Below, piece by piece: positions 11,618-16,946 of a stretch of DNA of 16,946 bases. Within the stretch, counting starts at the first letter, position 1, and each line of letters starts with the position of its first letter. The notes under the pieces are model-generated. The model saw only the letters and a list, made by a program, of their open reading frames with translations. It made no database searches and was not told the origin of the DNA. The position numbers and the translations under genes are program-made. This DNA is from Prevotella sp. UBA3776 (GTDB lineage: Bacteria; Bacteroidota; Bacteroidia; Bacteroidales; Bacteroidaceae): contig DFFM01000056.1 of assembly GCA_002369515.1 (NCBI GenBank), forward strand, positions 1 through 16,946, written 5' to 3'.

Positions 11618-12538
11618 TCACACTCTCGTCCACTTGCTGTGGTGGGGATGGATGGTGATGATGCCGCTTTCCTCGTCGTGGATGTCGTCCTGATACTGCT
11701 TGAGGGCCATGGCGATGACTGCCAGATAAACCTCGTTGTTGGGTTTGTGGCGATTGGCGTCCTTTTCGGCCATGGCCTTGGCGGCCTCGGGCGATACGCG
11801 TGTGGGCTGACGCTTGCGAGGCTTCTCGCTGGGCTCTTTCTTGGCCATGAACTTACCAAAGAGGCTGAAGAACACAAACAACAGGAACAGGCAGAAGAAC
11901 ACAATGCCCATGGAGAGCACCGTAATGCCGAATCCATGTGGGTCGTCGCGCTTCAGACGGGCTGCTTTCGACTCGGTGACGCTCTGGTCGTTGTCGATGT
12001 TGGGGGTCACCATGTCAGGTTCCATCACACGCCAGACATACTGCCCCTGGGCATCTTTGTGCAGGGCGTATGACTCATTGGCACGGAGGCGGGGTACAGT
12101 GACCGAGTCGATCAGGTCGATGCCGTTGCCGTCATAGATTGCCACCCAGTTGGCTCGCGTTGTGTCAATGGGTACAGGCAGATAGAGTGTACCCTGCTTT
12201 GGGTTGCTGTTGAGGTGGAATAGCAGATGTTGCCGCGCAGACATGATGGTGCGGGCATCACCGTTAGGAATAATGCTCATGCGGCTGATGCGCTCAGGCG
12301 CTGTGAGCTTCTTGTCGAGAACGCTGCGGTCGGTTGTGATGAACATTCCACGAACGTTGTAGGTGGAGAAGGCCGTGTTGGCCAGTTCCAACCAAGGCTC
12401 GTGCCTACCGAACTCGTCCTGCATACTGGCCGTGTTGTTGACGAGCACCTCGCTGATGCGTATGTTCTTGGCTCCCTGGCCAGACATTTGGGCGGATGCT
12501 GTCAGCAATACGGCAAGCAGAATACCGATTATTTTCAT
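11618..12538 (-). CDS. OadG-type decarboxylase gamma subunit with N-terminal lamin-tail-like domain
   Basis: 306 residues. A signal peptide (1 to about 20, MKIIGILLAVLLTASAQMSG) leads an extracytoplasmic domain (about 24-165) with the lamin-tail pattern ISEVLVNNT...WLELANT. One membrane span follows at about 202-224 (GFGITVLSMGIVFFCLFLLFVFF), typical of OadG, the small anchor that assembles Na+ decarboxylases. The basic, charged cytoplasmic tail ends in HPHHSKWTRV. Classical OadG is only about 80-100 residues, so the exported domain is an addition; I believe similar fusions are usual in Bacteroidetes. It is first of three decarboxylase genes. In relatives the carboxyltransferase gene would be expected directly upstream, but here the transporter is. 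Confidence 0.82.
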   Translation of the reverse strand: MKIIGILLAVLLTASAQMSGQGAKNIRISEVLVNNTASMQDEFGRHEPWLELANTAFSTYNVRGMFITTDRSVLDKKLTAPERISRMSIIPNGDARTIMSARQHLLFHLNSNPKQGTLYLPVPIDTTRANWVAIYDGNGIDLIDSVTVPRLRANESYALHKDAQGQYVWRVMEPDMVTPNIDNDQSVTESKAARLKRDDPHGFGITVLSMGIVFFCLFLLFVFFSLFGKFMAKKEPSEKPRKRQPTRVSPEAAKAMAEKDANRHKPNNEVYLAVIAMALKQYQDDIHDEESGIITIHPHHSKWTRV

Positions 12539-12629
12539 GCGTGTATATTATTAATTAATTATTTAGGTTGAATAGATTATATTGTTGTCATTCAGGTGTT
12601 TATTGTGTTGTTACAGAGGCGTTTGTGGA

Positions 12630-12670
12630 TTCTTTTCTTCTGTGGTGTCAGGTTCCACAGAAGAAAAGAA
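12630..12670. repeat. Perfect 16-bp inverted repeat spanning the transporter stop codon
   Basis: Bases 12630-12645 (TTCTTTTCTTCTGTGG) are the exact reverse complement of 12655-12670, separated by nine bases. The transporter's TGA (complement of 12648-12650) lies in the loop and the last codons in one arm. Neither strand shows a T run after the stem, so it is either a non-standard terminator/RNA-stability hairpin or an attenuator between the transporter and the decarboxylase genes. Confidence 0.75.
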
Positions 12671-14336
12671 CTATGATTTGTGCAGTGAAAATGCGCAAGA
12701 ACATACAGAGCGGATAGACCGTAGAATAGCCCACGGCGGGAGCTTTCTTCGAGCATACGGAGTTGGCATAGGCCAGGGCAGGGGGGTCGGTGTAGGTACC
12801 GGCTATCATACCCATGATGGTGAAGTAGTTGAACTTGAACCTGATGCGGGCAATGGGGCCGATGATGAGAATGGGTATCACCGTGATGAGGAAACCGGTG
12901 AGCACAAAGAGCAGACCGTCACCATCGACCACTGTGGCGTAGAAATTGGCACCGGCCTTGATGCCCACCGAGGCCAAGAACAACACCAACCCTATTTCGC
13001 GCAACATCATGTTGGCACTCGTCGTGGTATAGGTAACCAGTTTGATGCGGTAGCCATAGCGGCCAATGAGAATGGCTATGATGAGCGGACCGCCGGCAAT
13101 GCCCAACTTGATGGGCACAGGCATGCCAGGAATGGCAAAGGGCATGGAGCCGAAGATGATGCCGAGGAAGATGCCCACGAAGATGGTGGCAATGTTGGGA
13201 GCATCGAGACGACGGATGGAGTTGCCCATGAGGTTGGTGACGCGGTCCACAGCATCTTCAGGGCCAACAACCATGATGCGGTCGCCTACTTGCAAGGGCA
13301 GCGAGGCTGAAGCAAACAGCTCGAGTCCATGGCGGGTGACGCGGGTGACGTTGACACCGTGGACGCTGGAGAAGTGCATGCTGCCCAGCGACTTTCCGTT
13401 GATTTTGGGGTTGGTGATGAGGATTCGTTTCGACACCATGGGGCAGTCCTGCTGTGCCCAGTCCACCTGGATGACGGGGCCTATGAAGGCCACGATGGCC
13501 TCGGCGTCTGATTCGGCACAGACGATGTAGAGCTGGTCGCCCTTGTGGAACACCGTGTGGCGATTGGGGATGCTTACGTGCCCGTCGTGCAAGTAGCGCG
13601 AGCAGACGAAGTCGCGGTTCAGGAAGTCGTGAACCTGCAGCAGGGTCTTGCCCTCCAAATAAGAGTTGGTCACCTCGATGTGCATCTTGTGGGGCTTCTG
13701 GTTGGCTTTCACACCTTCGCCCTCTTCCAGCTGCTTTTCTTCGTCAGCCATCTTTATGCTGCAAAGGTAGCGGATGAGGATGGTGCCGCCGATAATGCCA
13801 AGCACACCCAGCGGGTAGGCGCAGGCGTAGGCAGAGGCTATCTGCGGTGTGTTGCCTTTTTCGAAGACGGATCCCAGCGCCTCGTTGGCAGCTCCGAGAC
13901 CAGGCGTATTGGTGACGGCTCCGTAGAGAGTACCTACCATCATGGGCAGGTTGACGGGGTCGGACGTATCGAAGAAGATGAAGTAGCAGGCAAACATGAC
14001 GAGAATGTTGAGCAGAATGCCCGTGGCGGCCAGTCCGTTGAGCTTGATGCCCGCCATGCCAAAACTTTCAAAGAATCCAGGGCCTACCTGCAAGCCTATC
14101 ATGAAGACAAAGAGAATGAGGCCGAAATCTTGGATAAACGTAAGAATGTCTGTAGGAGCGGTGAACCCCAAATGGCCAGCCACAATGCCGGCAAAAAGAA
14201 CAAAGGTGACGCCCAGCGAAATGCCGCCCACCTTGATTTTGCCCAAATATACGCCAATAGCTATCACAATGGCATAGAGCAATGCGATGTGGGCTACAGA
14301 TTCTGTGTTTGTAAATAAGCTAACAATCCAATTCAT
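12648..14336 (-). CDS. AspT/YidE-YbjL family transporter (putative aspartate/dicarboxylate exchanger)
   Basis: 562 residues. Two homologous membrane halves (about 1-200 and 385-562) flank two cytoplasmic RCK_C/TrkA_C domains (about 210-290 and 300-380). The halves carry matching signatures, [16 protein letters not shown] and [16 protein letters not shown], the hallmark of the internal duplication in this family. Characterised members exchange aspartate with alanine (AspT) or move succinate, but many are uncharacterised. The ATG at 14336 (MNWIVSLF...) is preferred; an earlier in-frame ATG at 14369 lies upstream of the -7 box. The gene ends 109 bases before the OadG-like gene on the same strand. 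I see no TAnnTTTG box in that gap, so co-transcription is possible. Confidence 0.85.
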   Translation of the reverse strand: MNWIVSLFTNTESVAHIALLYAIVIAIGVYLGKIKVGGISLGVTFVLFAGIVAGHLGFTAPTDILTFIQDFGLILFVFMIGLQVGPGFFESFGMAGIKLNGLAATGILLNILVMFACYFIFFDTSDPVNLPMMVGTLYGAVTNTPGLGAANEALGSVFEKGNTPQIASAYACAYPLGVLGIIGGTILIRYLCSIKMADEEKQLEEGEGVKANQKPHKMHIEVTNSYLEGKTLLQVHDFLNRDFVCSRYLHDGHVSIPNRHTVFHKGDQLYIVCAESDAEAIVAFIGPVIQVDWAQQDCPMVSKRILITNPKINGKSLGSMHFSSVHGVNVTRVTRHGLELFASASLPLQVGDRIMVVGPEDAVDRVTNLMGNSIRRLDAPNIATIFVGIFLGIIFGSMPFAIPGMPVPIKLGIAGGPLIIAILIGRYGYRIKLVTYTTTSANMMLREIGLVLFLASVGIKAGANFYATVVDGDGLLFVLTGFLITVIPILIIGPIARIRFKFNYFTIMGMIAGTYTDPPALAYANSVCSKKAPAVGYSTVYPLCMFLRIFTAQIIVLFFCGT

Positions 14337-14357
14337 AACATATCTGAAAATTGAGTG

Positions 14358-14365
14358 CAAAGGTA
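14358..14365 (-). promoter_or_regulatory. -7 box of the transporter promoter
   Basis: The minus strand reads TACCTTTG, a perfect TAnnTTTG match, 21 bases before the ATG at 14336. No clear TTG stands 19-21 bases further upstream. It could drive the transporter alone or the whole transporter-decarboxylase block. Confidence 0.5.
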
Positions 14366-14490
14366 CCAATTATTATGCGCAAAAAATAATTTTTGTGCAA
14401 AAAAAAAGACTGACCCCCTTAAGTTTTTGAATTTTTTATGTTTAAAAATTATTTTCTGCATAATTATTTTACCGAATAAAAAAAAAACAC

Positions 14491-14498
14491 TATATTTG
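14491..14498 (+). promoter_or_regulatory. -7 box of the mutAB promoter
   Basis: TATATTTG matches TAnnTTTG; TTTT at 14467-14470, 20 bases upstream, is a weak -33 box. Transcription near 14505 gives a leader of about 60 AU-rich bases before the ATG at 14567. I see no cobalamin-riboswitch-like structure in it. Confidence 0.6.
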
Positions 14499-14566
14499 CA
14501 CGTTATTTTTAAGCATGTGTAGCATACATTTACAACTTATATAATAATATTTTTTAGATTTACACT

Positions 14567-16429
14567 ATGTCAAACAACAAAGCAAAACTCTTCACCGAGT
14601 TTCAGGCTCCAACCACTCAAGAATGGCTTGACAAGATTCAAGTCGATTTGAAAGGAGCCGATTTCCAAAAGAGACTTGTTTGGAGAACTAACGAAGGTTT
14701 TAGTGTTCAGCCATTCTACCGCCGCGAAGATTTGGCTAATTTGAAAACACCCGATTCTTTGCCGGGCGAATTTCCGTTTGTCCGTGGCAACAAGAAAAGT
14801 GACAACACGTGGTATGTGCGCCAGAACATTTTGGTGGATAATCCTGCAGACGCCAATGCAAAGGCTCTTGACATCCTCAACAAAGGCATTGACTCCTTGG
14901 GGTTCAAGATTGCAGGCAATAAGGTGAGTGCTGAGCTGGTTGACACCTTATTAAATAATATATACTGCGACATCGTGGAAGTGAACTTCACCACTTGTCC
15001 GCGCCACGCTCTCGAATTGGCTCAGATACTGGTGGCCTACTTCGAGAAGAAAGGTTACGACAAGGAGAAGGTGGTGGGCAGCATCAACTTCGACCCCATC
15101 GAAAAGATTCTCATGAAGGGCAAGGATGTGACGCCCGTTCTCGAGGTGGCTCCCCAACTTGTGGAGGTGCTGAAGGACTATCCCAACTTCCGTTGCATCA
15201 ACGTGAATTCCGACGCTCTCAACAATGCTGGAGCCTACATCGTCCAGGAGCTGGGTTACGCACTGGCTTGGGGAAACGAGTATTTGCAGGAACTGGTGGA
15301 TGCCGGTGTCGATGTTGACTTGGCTGCCAAGAGCATCAAGTTCAACATGGGTGTGAGCGAGAACTACTTCATGGAGCTGGCCAAGTTCCGTGCGGCTCGT
15401 CTGCTTTGGGCTCAAATCGTGAAGCAGTACGAACCCAAGTGCGAATGCGCTTGCAAGATGATTGTCAACGCCACCACTTCCACCTACAACCAGACGCTGT
15501 TCGACAGCTATGTTAATCTGCTCCGTTCGCAGACCGAGGCCATGAGTGCTTCGCTCGGCGGCGTCCACTCCATGGTGGTCACACCGTTCGATGTCACCTA
15601 CGAAACGCCATCCGACTTCTCCGAGCGTATTGCCCGCAACCAGCAGTTGCTGTTGAAAGAGGAGAGCCACTTCGGCCAGATTGTTGACCCGGGTGCAGGC
15701 TCCTACTATATTGAGCATCTCACCGACGCACTGGCTCAGGAAGCCTGGAAGATTTTCCTCAAGGTGGAGGAAGAGGGCGGATTCCTCGCCGCTGCAAAGG
15801 CCGGAACTATTCAGGACGACATCAACGCCACCAACGTGAAGCGTCATGGCGACGCCGCCAAGCGCAAGGAGTTCCTGCTCGGAACCAACCAGTTCCCCAA
15901 TTTCACAGAGAAGAGCGACGGAAAGCGCGCCAAGCAGTGTGCCTGCGGTTGCAACACCAATGCCGCCCAGTGCGACGAGCCTGCCTTCAAGACCATCAAG
16001 AGCACTCGTCTGGCCGCCGACTTCGAGGATTTGCGCATCCACACCGAGGAGACGAAGGTTCCTGTAGCCTTCATGCTGACCATCGGCAATCTGGCCATGC
16101 GTCAGGCTCGTGCTCAGTTCTCGTGCAATTTCCTTGCATGTGCTGGCTATAAAGTGATTGACAATCTCGGATTCAAGACCGTTGAAGAAGGCGTCGATGC
16201 TGCCCTCAAGGCCAATGCCGACATCGTGGTGCTCTGCTCCAGCGACGACGAGTATGCAGAGTATGCCATTCCTGCCTTCAAATATCTCGACGGTCGTGCC
16301 ATGTTCGTGGTGGCTGGTGCTCCCGCCTGCATGGACGACCTCAAGGCCGCCGGCATTGAGAACTTCGTTCACGTTCGTTGCAACGTGCTCGAAACATTGA
16401 AAGAATACAATCAGAAACTTGGCATCTAA
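14567..16429 (+). CDS. mutA: Methylmalonyl-CoA mutase small (beta) subunit
   Basis: 620 residues. MutA pairs with the catalytic MutB in the adenosylcobalamin-dependent isomerisation of succinyl-CoA and (R)-methylmalonyl-CoA. A TIM-barrel-like region (about 40-440, with FRAARLLWAQIV and NQTLFDSYVNLLRSQTEAMSASLGGVHSMVVTPFD) is followed by a B12-domain-like C-terminus (about 495-620). That domain lacks the cobalamin-binding DxHxxG, as expected for the non-catalytic subunit. Two cysteine clusters stand out: C292/C294/C296 (KCECACK) and C458/C460/C462 plus C469 (QCACGC...QC), the latter in the linker between domains. The ATG follows a 60-base leader. The mutB start lies only 20 bases after the TAA, so the two are one operon. 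Confidence 0.95.
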   Translation: MSNNKAKLFTEFQAPTTQEWLDKIQVDLKGADFQKRLVWRTNEGFSVQPFYRREDLANLKTPDSLPGEFPFVRGNKKSDNTWYVRQNILVDNPADANAKALDILNKGIDSLGFKIAGNKVSAELVDTLLNNIYCDIVEVNFTTCPRHALELAQILVAYFEKKGYDKEKVVGSINFDPIEKILMKGKDVTPVLEVAPQLVEVLKDYPNFRCINVNSDALNNAGAYIVQELGYALAWGNEYLQELVDAGVDVDLAAKSIKFNMGVSENYFMELAKFRAARLLWAQIVKQYEPKCECACKMIVNATTSTYNQTLFDSYVNLLRSQTEAMSASLGGVHSMVVTPFDVTYETPSDFSERIARNQQLLLKEESHFGQIVDPGAGSYYIEHLTDALAQEAWKIFLKVEEEGGFLAAAKAGTIQDDINATNVKRHGDAAKRKEFLLGTNQFPNFTEKSDGKRAKQCACGCNTNAAQCDEPAFKTIKSTRLAADFEDLRIHTEETKVPVAFMLTIGNLAMRQARAQFSCNFLACAGYKVIDNLGFKTVEEGVDAALKANADIVVLCSSDDEYAEYAIPAFKYLDGRAMFVVAGAPACMDDLKAAGIENFVHVRCNVLETLKEYNQKLGI

Positions 16430-16434
16430 AACAT

Positions 16435-16440
16435 AGGAGG
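16435..16440 (+). promoter_or_regulatory. Strong Shine-Dalgarno site of mutB
   Basis: AGGAGG ends nine bases before the mutB ATG. So full a ribosome-binding site is uncommon in Bacteroidetes, which generally use weak ones, and it confirms the start at 16450. Confidence 0.7.
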
Positions 16441-16449
16441 ACTTGAATT

Positions 16450-16946
16450 ATGCGTAAAAATTTTAAAGACATTGACATTTATGCAGGCATCAAGGCTCAA
16501 GACGGTGCCAAGTGGATAAAAGACAATGGTATTGTAGAAAACTGGAAGACCCCCGAGCACATCGAGGTGCGTCCCGTTTATACTAAAGAAGACCTGGAAG
16601 GAATGGAACATCTCGACTTCACAGCCGGTATTCCTCCCTATCTGCGTGGTCCCTATTCAATGATGTATCCGTTCCGTCCCTGGACCATCCGCCAGTATGC
16701 CGGATTCTCTACGGCCGAGGAGTCGAACGCCTTCTATCGCCGTAACTTGGCATCTGGCCAGAAGGGACTTTCCGTGGCCTTCGACCTGCCTACACACCGT
16801 GGCTACGACCCCGACAACCCCCGCGTGGTGGGCGATGTGGGTAAGGCCGGTGTGAGCATCTGCAACGAAGAGAACATGAAGGTGCTCTTCTCGGGCATTC
16901 CCTTGAACAAGATGTCGGTCTCCATGACCATGAACGGTGCCGTGCT
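16450..16946 (+). CDS. mutB: Methylmalonyl-CoA mutase large (alpha) subunit, N-terminal part, cut by window end
   Basis: 165 codons are visible; the full protein is normally about 710-740 residues. The catalytic B12-dependent subunit is recognised by the segment from [20 protein letters not shown] (73-92) through [32 protein letters not shown]83 aligns with the active-site tyrosine Y89 of the Propionibacterium enzyme. The N-terminus [13 protein letters not shown] matches the MutB leader that wraps the small subunit. It is co-transcribed with mutA. The frame is open to the window edge, so the truncation is only from sampling. The cobalamin-binding C-terminal domain lies outside the window. Confidence 0.96.
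   Translation, partial: MRKNFKDIDIYAGIKAQDGAKWIKDNGIVENWKTPEHIEVRPVYTKEDLEGMEHLDFTAGIPPYLRGPYSMMYPFRPWTIRQYAGFSTAEESNAFYRRNLASGQKGLSVAFDLPTHRGYDPDNPRVVGDVGKAGVSICNEENMKVLFSGIPLNKMSVSMTMNGAV

Noticed and set aside
14337..14369. Earlier ATG for the transporter
   Set aside because: It lies upstream of the -7 box at 14358-14365; MNWIVSLF at 14336 is a better membrane-protein start.
14499..14566. Cobalamin riboswitch before mutA
   Set aside because: The leader is only about 60 AU-rich bases with none of the conserved B12-box features, far too short for that riboswitch.
14951..16372. 473-codon minus-strand open frame opposite mutA
   Set aside because: Antisense shadow of a clearly identified gene, with no domain of its own.
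1..16946. CRISPR array, tRNA/rRNA, insertion sequence or prophage genes
   Set aside because: No regularly spaced repeats, cloverleaf-like sequences, transposase motifs or phage genes were seen on either strand; the palindromic repeats at 7640-7837 have no adjoining transposase.

Overview
The window looks like chromosomal DNA from a member of the Bacteroidales, most likely Prevotellaceae (family-level placement is inference). Three things point there. Seven gene or transcript starts are preceded by the Bacteroidetes -7 box TAnnTTTG, often with a TTG/TTTG -33 box 19-21 bases upstream. There is a one-protein hybrid two-component system of the kind typical of this phylum. There is also a succinate-to-propionate gene set containing a lamin-tail/OadG fusion. 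Genes sit compactly between AT-rich, hairpin-bearing spacers. I see no tRNA, rRNA, CRISPR array, insertion sequence or prophage gene.

Layout. (1) 1-298: AT-rich leader with direct repeats, a 16-bp palindrome and a promoter. (2) 299-2801, plus strand: a four-gene operon (nitroreductase, DUF2520 Rossmann protein, KdsC-type HAD phosphatase, Maf nucleotide pyrophosphatase) ending in an intrinsic terminator. (3) 2802-3504: no convincing protein gene, but a candidate ~90-nt small RNA, several hairpins and a terminator. (4) 3505-7506, minus strand: a 1333-residue hybrid two-component sensor/regulator (HTCS) with its own promoter. (5) 7507-7868: spacer with two large inverted repeats, one a perfect 25-bp nested palindrome. 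(6) 7869-9562: two divergent LuxR-type regulators sharing a 143-bp promoter region. One carries an RIC/YtfE-like di-iron hemerythrin domain fused to the DNA-binding domain. (7) 9862-12538, minus strand: subunits of a sodium-pumping biotin-dependent decarboxylase (beta, biotin carrier, gamma). (8) 12648-14336, minus strand: an AspT/YidE-family transporter. (9) 14567-16946, plus strand: methylmalonyl-CoA mutase small subunit and the first 165 codons of the large subunit.

How it works together. The right half encodes most of the propionate arm of succinate fermentation: MutAB isomerises succinyl-CoA to (R)-methylmalonyl-CoA, and the membrane decarboxylase would convert methylmalonyl-CoA to propionyl-CoA while pumping Na+. 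The carboxyltransferase (alpha) subunit and the epimerase are absent from the visible DNA. The transporter in the same block belongs to a family that includes aspartate and succinate exchangers, so a dicarboxylate substrate is plausible. The left operon mixes Kdo/LPS synthesis with nucleotide-pool cleaning. The central part is regulatory: a sugar-sensor-like HTCS without a polysaccharide locus beside it, and a probable iron/redox/NO-responsive regulator pair. The most attractive candidate for an undescribed system is that divergent pair, in which an apparently complete di-iron centre is wired directly to a LuxR helix-turn-helix.
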